Positions 24,546 through 33,226 of a stretch of DNA of 33,460 nucleotides are shown piece after piece. The notes beneath the pieces are model-generated. The model had not been told where the DNA came from and did not search any database. It saw only the letters and a program-made list of their open reading frames with translations. Where the stretch lies: positions 1-33,460 of the forward strand of contig JAFKFI010000085.1 in the NCBI GenBank assembly GCA_017307285.1. The letters are read 5' to 3'. How positions within the stretch are numbered: the stretch's first letter is position 1; every line of letters starts with the position of its first letter. The position numbers and the translations under genes were made by a program. This stretch comes from Alphaproteobacteria bacterium (lineage in GTDB: Bacteria > Pseudomonadota > Alphaproteobacteria > Acetobacterales > Acetobacteraceae).

Positions 24546-25049
24546 TTGGGCTTCTTGTCCACCGTCCTGCTCTCGGCGTGCGTATCGTCCATCGCGGCAA
24601 TGGGACTGTTCCTGCAAATCCGCGGCGGGCACTAAATGTCGGCATGACCGTGTTCGTGGGCGTCCGAGAATATGTCTCGGCGCGCTCGGCACACGTGCAG
24701 ACTTTCCCCTATTCGCATCGATCCCGCTTGCCGTGGCGGCGGGCTTCATCGCGGTGCGCTGTTCGCAGCGCTTACCCTGCGGCTGCACCACTGGTTCTTT
24801 GCCGTCACCACATTGGCCCTATCATTGGCCGCGGTGGCCGGGGCGGGTCAGATCGGCTTCCTGGGCGGCAATCTCGGACTGACTCAGATCCCGTTCCTCA
24901 CCGACCCAACGCTGATCGTGTTAGCAACGGTCCTCGTCTGTGCCTTCGCTTGCGGGGCCCGCAACGAGAGTTATCAGGTTCGGGCGTTCGCGTTGAGCGG
25001 CCATGCCGGCAACCGTGACCCCGACGACCCGCTCATCAGACCGGCATAG
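24546..25049 (+). pseudogene. livM: LivM permease gene, several frameshifts
   Basis: From TTG 24546 the first helix reads GFLSTVLLSACVSSIAAMGLFLQIRGG, then TAA at 24633-24635 appears through loss of one base; one frame over, LNVGMTVFVGV continues. Further shifts follow near 24700-24760. Then a clear run, ALFAALTLRLHHWFFAVTTLALS, AGQIGFLGGNLGLTQIPFL, and DPTLIVLATVLVCAFA, is in another frame, ending in non-family sequence at a TAG (25047-25049). LivH-LivM order and spacing are as in functional liv operons, so this was a real transporter. Confidence 0.8.
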
Positions 25050-25067
25050 GCAGCGCGGACGCCGATC

Positions 25068-25485
25068 TCATTCGGGCACAACTGCGACAACCTCGATCTC
25101 AACCATGAAGTCCGGGCCCGCCAGACGAGTGACCCCTACGGTCGTGCTTGTCGGCGTTGCGACCCCGAAGTAGCGCATGCGGATATCACTGCACTTGAAG
25201 AACTCATCGAAAATCGGTGACATAGGTGTTGGTCTTGACGACATCTGCCCATGTGGCGCCGGCTGCTTTTAGGCATAGGTCGAGATTCTTGAATGTTTGC
25301 TCCATTTGGGCACGCATGTCGCCCTTCCCGACGCAATTGCCATCAATATCGCGGGCGAGCTGTCCGGCGATGTAGACGAGCTTGCCGGTACCGCTGATAG
25401 TTACGACATGGGAATACGATGGTTGCCCCGCGGACATCCGCACGTTCATTCCGGTCGGTTGAGATTTGACGATCTTCAAAGCCAT
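25068..25485 (-). pseudogene. Rid/YjgF-family (RidA-like) gene with a single-base frameshift
   Basis: The ATG at 25485 has a good GGGAGGAAA. The frame reads MALKIVKSQPTG, then LVYIAGQLARDIDGNCVGKGDM, EQTFKNLDLCLKAAGATWADVVKTNTYVTDF, and stops at TGA because of one extra base at about 25208. Removing it gives DEFFKCSDIRMRYFG, then VTRLAGPDFMVEIEVVAVVPE and a natural TGA at 25068-25070. The span is 418 bp, exactly one base more than 139 codons. The Arg that binds carboxylates in RidA proper (PARS) is PTST here, so the ancestor belonged to another Rid subgroup. Annotation software would report a 3'-truncated ORF with a spurious N-terminal extension. Confidence 0.85.
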
Positions 25486-25973
25486 CGATTTCCTCCCGCC
25501 TGACGCGGGGAGCTTAGGCGATGCTGCGGGCAGCAGCCACGGGCAACGCCCAGACGCCCAGCCCCCGACAGCCGCTCCCACCGCGAGCATGGAGCGCCGG
25601 CGAAAAAGAGAGACCGAGGATGTAACCACCGAGGATGTAACCAGGGTGGGCAATGGATTGGCTTTGCCTCATCGATCTGACCCGCCCGAACAACCGGAGC
25701 CTCGCTGGCGAATGGCACCGGCGTCGACCCCGACTATAACTCATGATCGGCCCGGGGCCGACCGCTATCGACGGGCCTGCCGGCCTGAGTCGTGACGGCT
25801 TGCAAATTCACGCGGAACGCGCCGAATGCCGAAATGGCGTTCTGCGTCGAGGACCATTCGGCAGAGCAGCCACCCGATCGGATCGAGCGGGGCCGCGTCC
25901 TTCACTGGTGACGGTGCGTTCGACCGGGGACCACGTGTACGGTGGGATCGCGGCACCAGATTACCATGCCGAC
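25486..25973. other. Long intergenic stretch, no gene recognised
   Basis: About 490 bp between the Rid relic and the 3' end of the BVMO gene. It contains a short tandem repeat (25613-25642) and short minus-strand frames, for instance near 25790-25930 (DPIGWLLCRMVLDAERHFGI), that look partly protein-like but match nothing I know. It is probably eroded sequence. Confidence 0.4.
25613..25642. repeat. Perfect 15-bp tandem duplication
   Basis: The unit ACCGAGGATGTAACC occurs twice in direct contact (25613-25627 and 25628-25642). The unit is a multiple of three. It is likely a slippage product in the non-coding stretch upstream of the Rid relic. Confidence 0.8.
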
Positions 25974-27617
25974 CTACCGGAACGAGAACTCCTTGTAGCC
26001 GCCGCTCGCGACCTCATCCGTCAGCTTCCGGAAATGAATGCCGTTGCCGTTGTAGCCAAGAACGCGGCGTATCTGCCGGCCCTCGACGTTGCGGTTTACG
26101 CCGGTCTGCCAGGAGTCGACTTTCGACGACAGCAGTTTCTCGCCGGCCCTGATCACGGTCTGCGTCCAGTCCTCCACCTGTTCCGGCCGCGTCTCTACCC
26201 GCGTGTACCCGCGCCCCTGCATGAAGCGCAAGATGCCGGTCTGGAACTGCACGCTGTGCTCGATGGCCTGCGGAATATTGCCACGCGCCGTGTGCGGACC
26301 CAGTACCATCAGCATGTTTGGGAAGCCCTCCGCCAGCATCCCGAGATAGGTGCGCGGATTTTCGGCCCAGGCATCCTTCAGTCGCAGCCCGTCCTTGCCG
26401 CGGATGTCGATGCGGTCAAAGGCGCCGGTTACGCCATCGAAGCCGGTGGCGTAGATCAGGATGTCGAACGCATAGTCCCGCTTCGTCGTCTTGACGCCCT
26501 CCGGCGTGATACGCTCGATCGGTTCGTCCCGCAGCGTATCGACCAGGGTCACGTTGTTCCGGTTGTAGGTCTCGAAATAGCCGCTTTCAAGCGGCACCCG
26601 GCGGCTGGCGAAGGGGTGGTCCTTGGGGATCAGCTTCTCCGCTACCTTCGGGTCCCTGACGCGCTGCCGGATCTTCCTAGCGATAAACTCGCTGATCGCA
26701 GCTGCGGCTGCCTCATCCGTCCCGATGTCGCGGAAATTGCCGAGCCAGATGCCAAAGCCGGGTTCCGCGTAGAGCTTCTCCCAGTACGCCTCGCGCTCTT
26801 CGGGCGCCACCTCCAGTGTCTTGCGAGGGTCCGGCTGGTGGATGAACCACATCGGCGTGCTGGCGCAGAAGGCATAGATCTCGTCGTAGCGCGACTTGAT
26901 CTGCTCCATCTCCTCCTTGCCGATCTTGGCGTTGTGCAAGGGCGCGGCCCAGTTCGGCCGGCGCTGGAACACCGTCAGGTGCGCGCATTCCCTGGCGATT
27001 TCCGGGATCGCCTGGATCGCCGTCGCGCCGGTGCCGATGATGCCGACGCGCTTGCCGGCGAAGTCCACTTTCTGTTTCGGCCAGCGCGCAGGGTGGTAGG
27101 CCGGGCCCTTGAAACTGTCACGGCCCGGAATAGCCGGCAGGGTGTGCGCTGACAGGATGCCGATCGCCGTCATCAGAAAGCGCGACTTGGCCTGCTCCCC
27201 GCTTTCAAGCGTCACCGTCCATTGGTTCGCCGCGTCATCCCAATGCGCGGCGGTGACCGCGCTGCTGAACTGCATGTCGCGGCGCAGGTCAAACTTGTCG
27301 GCGACGTAGTTCAGGTATTCCAGGGTGTCGGGTTGGGGCGAAAAGTGCTCCTTCCAGTCCCATTCCTGCATCAGCTCCTTCGAGAACGAATAGCCGTAGG
27401 TCCAGCTTTCGGAGTCGAAGCGTGCCCCGGGATAGCGGTTCCAATACCAGGTGCCGCCGATATCGGTGCCCATCTCGAACACGCGCGCAGTCATGCCGAG
27501 TTCACGCAGGCGGTAGAGCATGAACATGCCGGAAATCCCGGCGCCGATCACGATGGCGTCGTATTCGGCGATCTGGTCCGGTATGGATCGCTCCGCAGTG
27601 ACCAGCGTGTCTGGCAC
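25974..27617 (-). CDS. Flavin-containing Baeyer-Villiger monooxygenase (cyclohexanone monooxygenase-like)
   Basis: A FAD/NADPH enzyme that inserts oxygen next to a ketone to give an ester or lactone. It has 547 residues from GTG 27617 with AGGAAGG upstream. The FAD Rossmann motif is GAGISG (25-30), followed by GGTWYWNRYPGARFDSES (54-71). The BVMO fingerprint FxGxxxHxxxWP is complete as FKGPAYHPARWP (169-180). The NADPH Rossmann motif is GTGATA (195-200). The ATGFD motif (in IYATGFDGVTGAF) and a C-terminal VNRNVEGRQ..RVLGYNGNG follow. It starts 15 bp after the SDR gene, making an alcohol-to-ketone-to-lactone gene pair. The ring or chain substrate cannot be read directly. Confidence 0.94.
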   Translation of the reverse strand: MPDTLVTAERSIPDQIAEYDAIVIGAGISGMFMLYRLRELGMTARVFEMGTDIGGTWYWNRYPGARFDSESWTYGYSFSKELMQEWDWKEHFSPQPDTLEYLNYVADKFDLRRDMQFSSAVTAAHWDDAANQWTVTLESGEQAKSRFLMTAIGILSAHTLPAIPGRDSFKGPAYHPARWPKQKVDFAGKRVGIIGTGATAIQAIPEIARECAHLTVFQRRPNWAAPLHNAKIGKEEMEQIKSRYDEIYAFCASTPMWFIHQPDPRKTLEVAPEEREAYWEKLYAEPGFGIWLGNFRDIGTDEAAAAAISEFIARKIRQRVRDPKVAEKLIPKDHPFASRRVPLESGYFETYNRNNVTLVDTLRDEPIERITPEGVKTTKRDYAFDILIYATGFDGVTGAFDRIDIRGKDGLRLKDAWAENPRTYLGMLAEGFPNMLMVLGPHTARGNIPQAIEHSVQFQTGILRFMQGRGYTRVETRPEQVEDWTQTVIRAGEKLLSSKVDSWQTGVNRNVEGRQIRRVLGYNGNGIHFRKLTDEVASGGYKEFSFR

Positions 27618-27632
27618 GGTGTGGTTCCTTCC

Positions 27633-28421
27633 TCAGTTTGCAGTCATACCGCCATCGATCACCAGCTCACTACCCGTCATCCAGGCCGTCTCGTCGGATG
27701 CGAGATAAAGGCAACCAAAGGCAATGTCGGAGGGCTTTCCGTATCGGCCCAAGGGGGTCGCGTCCATCCGCGTCTTACCAGGGCTTCCAACAAGTCCGGG
27801 AGCCGCTAGAGGCGTTTCGACGAAGCCGGGATGAACGGAGTTCACGCGGATCTGGTCTTTCGCGTATTGCAGGGCGGCCGACTTTGTGAAGATCCGTACC
27901 GCCCCTTTCGATGCGTTGTACGCAGCGTTGCCGAAAGAGCCGACGATCCCGCATATCGACGAGATGTTGATGATCGAGCCGCCGCCCGCCCGCTTCATGG
28001 CGGCATGGACGGCTTTGGTCCCGAGAAAGACGCCGGTGGAATTGACCGCCATGACCTGGTTCCAGCTATCCAGTGATAGGCTGGGTAGCTCCATGCGGGC
28101 TCTCTTGCCGCTGGCTGTGTCGACACCGCTGCCAATGCCGGCGACGTTGCAAAGCCCGTCGACCCGGCCGTACTTTCCCTCGACTGCTGCAACCAACGCG
28201 GTCCATTCGTCCTCACGTGTTACATCGAGGTGCCGGTATTCTGCCGTTCCTCCGGCCGCCACGATTTCGCCAGCCACCTTCATGCCCAGCTCATCCTGCA
28301 GATCGCAGAGAACAACGCTGGCGCCATGTGTTGCGAACACGCGCGCGGTAGCCTCCCCAATGCCGGACGCGCCACCGGTTATGATCGCGACTTTGCCCGG
28401 CAACCGCTTTCCCGGCTCCAT
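27633..28421 (-). CDS. SDR family alcohol dehydrogenase, partner of the BVMO
   Basis: A 262-residue short-chain dehydrogenase from ATG 28421. Motifs are TGGASGIG (15-22), Asp40 after beta-2 (VVLCDLQDE, NAD-preferring), NVAG (92-95), Ser154/155 (INISSICG), YNASK (Tyr168, Lys172) and VHPGFVETPL. The standard C-terminus is MTGSELVIDGGMTAN. It is the first gene of the two-gene operon with the BVMO (15 bp gap). In described cyclohexanol and dihydrocarveol pathways an SDR oxidises the cyclic alcohol to the ketone for the BVMO; assigning that role here is inference from the adjacency. Confidence 0.93.
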   Translation of the reverse strand: MEPGKRLPGKVAIITGGASGIGEATARVFATHGASVVLCDLQDELGMKVAGEIVAAGGTAEYRHLDVTREDEWTALVAAVEGKYGRVDGLCNVAGIGSGVDTASGKRARMELPSLSLDSWNQVMAVNSTGVFLGTKAVHAAMKRAGGGSIINISSICGIVGSFGNAAYNASKGAVRIFTKSAALQYAKDQIRVNSVHPGFVETPLAAPGLVGSPGKTRMDATPLGRYGKPSDIAFGCLYLASDETAWMTGSELVIDGGMTAN

Positions 28422-28455
28422 GAATCTTTCCTACCTCTTGGCAGTTCGTGCTTGA

Positions 28456-29079
<624 letters not shown>

Positions 29080-29262
29080 GAATGCTCGGCGGGGTGCAAC
29101 TCCGACCAACGTGATAGCCGCGAGATCCTTCGAGCGCGGCAGGAAACCCGGCGCGAGGCGCGCAGCGTGAGCCCGGCGTCAGGGACTCCACCTTTGTCAA
29201 ACGAATGACCCGAGCGGTAGGCTGATCCGGACAAGGAAAAGGAAGATCAACCGGAGGACGCC

Positions 29263-30030
29263 ATGCCCGATCTGGACTTCCGCCAGCAACTGAAAGACGA
29301 ATTCATCGCCAACCGCGGCTACTGGACGCCGCTGTGGGATTCGGTGCTGGAGATCTCGCCCGAGTACTTCGAAGCCTACCTGAAGCTGTCGTCAGTGCCC
29401 TGGAAGACCGGCACACTGGAGCCGAAGGTGCGCGAGTTCGTCTACATCGCCATTGACGCCGCCACAACGCACCTGCACGAGCCCGGGACGCGCATTCACA
29501 TTCGGAACGCGATCGGCCTCGGCGCCACGCAGGGAGAAATCATGGAGGTGCTGCAGCTTGCCTCCGTGCTCGGCGTGCACACCATGACGATGGGGTTGCC
29601 CGCACTTATCGACGTCATGCGCAAGCTCGGGCGCAGCGCGGAAATCGAAGGACAGCCGCTCACCGCGCGCCAGGAGAGCATGAAGGCCGACTGGATCGCC
29701 GCACGCGGGTTCTGGGCCGAGCTACCGGAATACATGCTCCGCTTCTCGCCCGACTTCTTCGAGGCCTACGTCGAACTGTCGTCGGTGCCGTGGAAACACG
29801 GCACGCTGCCCCCCAAGGTACGCGAATTGATCTACGTCGCGATCGACACCTCGACCACGCATTTGCACGAGCAAGGCACGCGCATTCACATGGAGAATGC
29901 CCTCCGGCACGGTGCGACGCCTGCCGAGATCGTCGAGGTTCTGGAGCTGGTCAGCGTGCTCGGCGTGCACACTATGGCCTTGGGCGTGCCGATCATGCTG
30001 GAGGAGCTCGGCAAGGCCAGCAGCAGATAA
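29263..30030 (+). CDS. Carboxymuconolactone-decarboxylase-fold protein with two tandem domains, no Cys pair
   Basis: A 255-residue protein from ATG 29263 with GGAGG upstream. Residues 18-116 and 148-246 are internal duplicates offset by 130. Both contain a P(E/D).FEAY..LSSVPWK.GTL..KVRE..Y.AID block, THLHE (69-73 and 199-203), G.RIH (77-79 and 207-209), and LGVHTM..G at the end. The fold is the AhpD/CMD helical one, but the CxxC peroxidase pair is replaced by THLH, so it is not a peroxiredoxin-type reductase. A CMD-like decarboxylase or lactone-handling role is possible. It probably shares a transcript with the binding protein gene that follows 49 bp later. Confidence 0.85.
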   Translation: MPDLDFRQQLKDEFIANRGYWTPLWDSVLEISPEYFEAYLKLSSVPWKTGTLEPKVREFVYIAIDAATTHLHEPGTRIHIRNAIGLGATQGEIMEVLQLASVLGVHTMTMGLPALIDVMRKLGRSAEIEGQPLTARQESMKADWIAARGFWAELPEYMLRFSPDFFEAYVELSSVPWKHGTLPPKVRELIYVAIDTSTTHLHEQGTRIHMENALRHGATPAEIVEVLELVSVLGVHTMALGVPIMLEELGKASSR

Positions 30031-30079
30031 GTCTGGGGCAAGCCGGCGCCAGAAAACCAAAGCCGGCTCGGGGGAAACT

Positions 30080-31276
30080 ATGAAGTGTCTTGTGGGTCTA
30101 CTCACCACATTGGTCAGCTTGATGGCGCTGATGGGTGCGGCGGAAGCTGGGGTGAAGATTGGCGTGCTCACCGATCAGACCTCGGCCTACGCCGACATAT
30201 CGGGCCCAGGGTCCGTTGCCGCAACGCACATGGCGATAGAGGACTTTGGCAGCAGCGTGCTCGGCCAGCCAATCTCCCTGGTCGCCGCTGACACCCTGAA
30301 CAAATCGGATACCGCTGCCGCGATCGCGCGCCAATGGTACGATCAGGAAGGCGTCAGCATGATCATTGATCTGCCGAACTCGGCGGTCGCGTTGGCGGTT
30401 CAGGCTATCGCCAAGGAGAAGGGAAAGATCTCGATCGTCTCGGGCGCCTCGGTGGACAGTCTGACCGGCGCGCAATGCTCGCCGACGGGCATTCATTGGA
30501 CCTACGATAGCTATGCCCTTGGCAAGGTGCTGGGCAACGGCATGGCTAAGGAGGCGGGATCGACCTGGTTTTTCATCACCGTGGATTACACCGGGGGTTA
30601 TGCGCTGGAGCGGACTGCGTCGGCCTTCATCCAAGCGGCGGGCGGCAAGGTGCTCGGAGCGGCGCGCCATCCGCTGGGCACCACCGACTTCTCATCACAG
30701 CTGCTCGCCGCGCAGGCTTCGGGAGCCCAGGTCGTGGTATTCGCGGACGCCGGGTCAGACCTGATCAACGGCGTGAAGCAAGCGTCGGAGTTCAAGCTGA
30801 CGGCGCAGGGCCAGAAGCTGGCGGCGATCGCCATGTTCCTGTCGGAGGCCAAGGCTCTGGGGCCCCAGGTGGCTCAGGGCCTGGTCTATGGCACCGCCTT
30901 CTATTGGGACATGAACGAGAAGGCGCGGGCGTTCGCGCATCGCTTTCAGGAACGCACTGGGCGGAAGCCGACCGAAGTGCAGGCGGGGGTCTATTCCGCC
31001 ACGCTGCACTATCTCAACGCAGTCAAGGCGGCCGGAACGGATGATGCAATGATAGTAATGGCGAAGATGCGCGAGATGCCGGTCAATGACATGTTCACCG
31101 CCGGCGGCAAGCTGCGTGCCGATGGGCGCATGGTGCATGACATGCTGCTCGTGCAAGTGAAGTCTCCCGCCGAGTCCAGCGGCCCCTGGGATCTGCTGAA
31201 GGTGATACGTGTCATTCCCGGGGACGACGCGTTCCGGCCTCTTGCGGAGGGTGGTTGTCCGCTGGTGACGAAGTAG
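30080..31276 (+). CDS. ABC transporter substrate-binding protein, LivK/Peripla_BP_6 type
   Basis: A periplasmic receptor of 398 residues from ATG 30080 with GGGGA upstream; the open frame upstream to 29897 is a shadow of the CMD gene. The Sec signal MKCLVGLLTTLVSLMALMGAAEA ends at about residue 23. The mature protein begins VKIGVLTDQTSAYADISGPGSV and has SALA-like DLPNSAVALAVQ, HWTYDSYALGKVL and STWFFITVDYTGGYALE. It closes VIPGDDAFRPLAEGGCPLVTK, nearly identical in layout to the protein at 8302-9534, so they are paralogs with probably related ligands. No transporter genes follow. Confidence 0.9.
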   Translation: MKCLVGLLTTLVSLMALMGAAEAGVKIGVLTDQTSAYADISGPGSVAATHMAIEDFGSSVLGQPISLVAADTLNKSDTAAAIARQWYDQEGVSMIIDLPNSAVALAVQAIAKEKGKISIVSGASVDSLTGAQCSPTGIHWTYDSYALGKVLGNGMAKEAGSTWFFITVDYTGGYALERTASAFIQAAGGKVLGAARHPLGTTDFSSQLLAAQASGAQVVVFADAGSDLINGVKQASEFKLTAQGQKLAAIAMFLSEAKALGPQVAQGLVYGTAFYWDMNEKARAFAHRFQERTGRKPTEVQAGVYSATLHYLNAVKAAGTDDAMIVMAKMREMPVNDMFTAGGKLRADGRMVHDMLLVQVKSPAESSGPWDLLKVIRVIPGDDAFRPLAEGGCPLVTK

Positions 31277-31285
31277 CCCTTCGTC
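31267..31285. terminator. Hairpin at the 3' end of the binding-protein gene
   Basis: GACGAAG (31267-31273) and CTTCGTC (31279-31285) form a perfect 7-bp stem with a 5-base loop that overlaps the stop codon of the gene. No U run follows, so it may be a weak terminator or an mRNA-end stabiliser. Confidence 0.45.
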
Positions 31286-31449
31286 CCGTTCGGACTTGGG
31301 CGAGATACTGAATACCGGCGCGGCTCACCGGGGAAACCGAATGAGGCGTCCAGGCAGGAGGTATTTGCTGGTGAGCGATCGACCAATACCCTCTCATCTA
31401 CGCCAGCAGAAGGTACAGCGGAACCCGTGGCGAACTGATAGGAAGCAAG

Positions 31450-32589
31450 ATGACGGAGCATTGGGTCGGAACTTGGACCGTTGCCCCTGCACCGGCTGAG
31501 GGCGTCACCTTCAACAACGTCACACTGCGGATGAACGCGCGTGTGAGCCTCGGGGGGAAGGTGCTACGGGTCCGACTGTCGAACGCCCACGGCACCAAGC
31601 CGCTCCGGGTCGGCGCGGCATATATCGGTTTACGTGCCGGAGGGCCTGCTATTGTGCCAGGCAGCGATCGAGTGCTGACCTTCAGCGGCTCGCGCACTGG
31701 CACAATCGCCGCTGGGTCCCTGCTGGTCAGCGATCCCGTCGAACTCGAGGCGCCTCCGCTGGGCGACCTGGCCATCACCGTGCACCTGCCCGAAGACATA
31801 CCGGCCAGCTTCGGAATCACTGGGCGGTACGCCCGAGTGACGAACTACATCTCGCCATTCGGCAACTTCGCGAGCGAGGCAGTGATGCCTGTCGGCAGGA
31901 TCACGGACGACTGCTACGTCGTCAGCGGGATCGATGTTCTCGCCGAGCCCGGCACCGGTGCGGTGGTTGCCCTCGGTGATTCCCTGACGGACGGCAACAT
32001 CTCGACGCACGATGCCTACGCCAACTGGCCGAGCCAACTCGCACGCCGGCTGGTAAGGCGCGAGGGTGGCCGCCCAATGGCCGTCATGAATCAAGGTCTC
32101 GGTGGTAACCGTATCCTGCACGACGTCCGCGGGGACAGCGGCCTGCGCCGCTTCGATCGCGACGTACTGTCACAGGCGGGGGTCACTCATGCCATCGTGC
32201 TTCTCGGGACCAACGACCTGCGGAATCGATGGGCGAGGCCGGAGGAGGAGGCCAATGGCCCCGCTATGATTGCCGGCCTCAAGCAGCTGGCGGTCCGCGC
32301 CCACGCTCGCGGGATAAAAATCTTTGGGAGCACGATTACCCCGTTCGAGAACGAAACCTTCCTCCCTGGCGCCTGGAACCCTACCCGCGAGGCAGTGCGA
32401 CAGGAGGTTAATGCTTGGATCCGGCAGGGCGGAGCCTTTGACGCCGTGATCGACTTCGATCGGGCTGTGCGCGACCCCGAACATCCAAGCAGCATGCTGC
32501 CGATCTACGACTGTGGCGATCATCTGCATCAGAGTGACGTCGGCTACAACTACATGGGTGACATCATCAACTTGGCGCTGTTTGAATGA
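31450..32589 (+). CDS. SGNH/GDSL-family hydrolase, two-domain
   Basis: An esterase or lipase-type serine hydrolase of 379 residues from ATG 31450, with AGGAAG upstream. The N-terminal beta domain (1-165) opens EHWVGTWTVAPAPAEGVTFNNVTLRMNARV, as in the GDSL proteins of actinobacterial and proteobacterial polysaccharide or ester degraders. The catalytic domain has block I ALGDSLTDG (Ser178), block II Gly219 in QGLGGNR, block III GTND (Asn255) and block V DHLH (Asp357, His360). All four SGNH residues are present. No signal peptide was seen, which is unusual because many relatives are secreted. The neighbouring binding protein and CMD genes suggest a small ester or lactone as substrate. Confidence 0.9.
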   Translation: MTEHWVGTWTVAPAPAEGVTFNNVTLRMNARVSLGGKVLRVRLSNAHGTKPLRVGAAYIGLRAGGPAIVPGSDRVLTFSGSRTGTIAAGSLLVSDPVELEAPPLGDLAITVHLPEDIPASFGITGRYARVTNYISPFGNFASEAVMPVGRITDDCYVVSGIDVLAEPGTGAVVALGDSLTDGNISTHDAYANWPSQLARRLVRREGGRPMAVMNQGLGGNRILHDVRGDSGLRRFDRDVLSQAGVTHAIVLLGTNDLRNRWARPEEEANGPAMIAGLKQLAVRAHARGIKIFGSTITPFENETFLPGAWNPTREAVRQEVNAWIRQGGAFDAVIDFDRAVRDPEHPSSMLPIYDCGDHLHQSDVGYNYMGDIINLALFE

Positions 32590-32746
32590 CGCGTTGTTGA
32601 GTTGTGGCACTCCTACAAGCGCCACGATCGTCCGATACCGTCGGTGGATCGCGTCCTAAAAGTGCGCCTGTACGACTCCGCCGCCGCCTTTCGGCTTGCA
32701 CGAATTGAACGGTCGGACTTAGCGGCGGGGTAAGATCCAGGATCGG

Positions 32747-32911
32747 ATGCCCACAATTATTGAACCGGAGAACTCGCCTCTCTGGCTATGCGAGGTCGAT
32801 GGTGATCCGGCGACGCTCCAGCCTCGAAGAGGTGTTGCGGTTTTGGCCGGTGGACAAGAAGGTCGGGCAGGTCCGGAACGATGGGCCGGAGTTGATCGAG
32901 CGGTCCCGGAG
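32747..32911 (+). pseudogene. C-terminal fragment of an SRAP (YedK-like) gene
   Basis: MPTIIEPENSPLWLCEVDGDPATL in one frame continues, after a shift at about 32825, as EEVLRFWPVDKKVGQVRNDGPELIE. Both are the C-terminal signature of SOS-response-associated peptidase family proteins (RMP.I..PE....WL..., RNDGPELIE). The catalytic N-terminal Cys2 and the rest are missing. It lies beside a transposase remnant, a likely reason for the truncation. Confidence 0.72.
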
Positions 32912-32977
32912 ATGGAGCCGACGCTGCTTCAGCAGGTTGCCGGAAATGGAGTGGCGGCGCCGCGCGCTGGCGTGATT

Positions 32978-33003
32978 CCGCTACTCTGGCTTTGGAGTAG
33001 CGG
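32978..33003. repeat. Perfect 9-bp inverted repeat before the transposase remnant
   Basis: CCGCTACTC (32978-32986) and GAGTAGCGG (32995-33003) flank 8 bases. The hairpin ends 3 bases before the ATG at 33007. It may be part of the left end of the IS element or a hairpin that limits transposase expression. Confidence 0.6.
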
Positions 33004-33006
33004 GGG

Positions 33007-33226
33007 ATGCGGGGGGGGGGGCGACGCGGTGGCTGGACCCCAATTCAGCTACGTTGATTTGGAGAAGCGGGTCCGCGCAGATCATCCATTGCGGGTGATC
33101 CGAGACGTTGTGAACGCCACGCTTGAAGCGGTGTCTGCGGAGTTCGACGCGCTCTATGCTCCCGGAAGGCGGGAGTCGATCCCGCCTGAACGGCCGCTGC
33201 AGGCGCTGCTGTTGCAGGCGTTCTGA
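33007..33226 (+). pseudogene. IS5-family transposase remnant (N-terminus)
   Basis: From ATG 33007 the expected start MRG.. is followed by a run of 11 G (33011-33021) that throws the frame. In the shifted frame FSYVDLEKRVRADHPLRVIRDVV, then EFDALYAPGRRESIPPERPLQALLLQAF are the N-terminal signature of IS5-group transposases (relatives continue YS.RSERQL). TGA directly after LLLQAF and unrelated sequence beyond show that the DDE catalytic domain is gone. It is a dead relic. Confidence 0.82.

Noticed and set aside
25486-25653. Twin-arginine-like signal (LFRRRSMLAVGAAVGG) in front of the Rid frame
   Set aside because: Rid proteins are cytosolic, and a strong ribosome binding site sits before ATG 25485, so the extension is most likely chance.
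25742-27152. 469-codon plus-strand ORF opposite the BVMO gene
   Set aside because: It is the antisense of a well-supported gene and shows no protein motif of its own.
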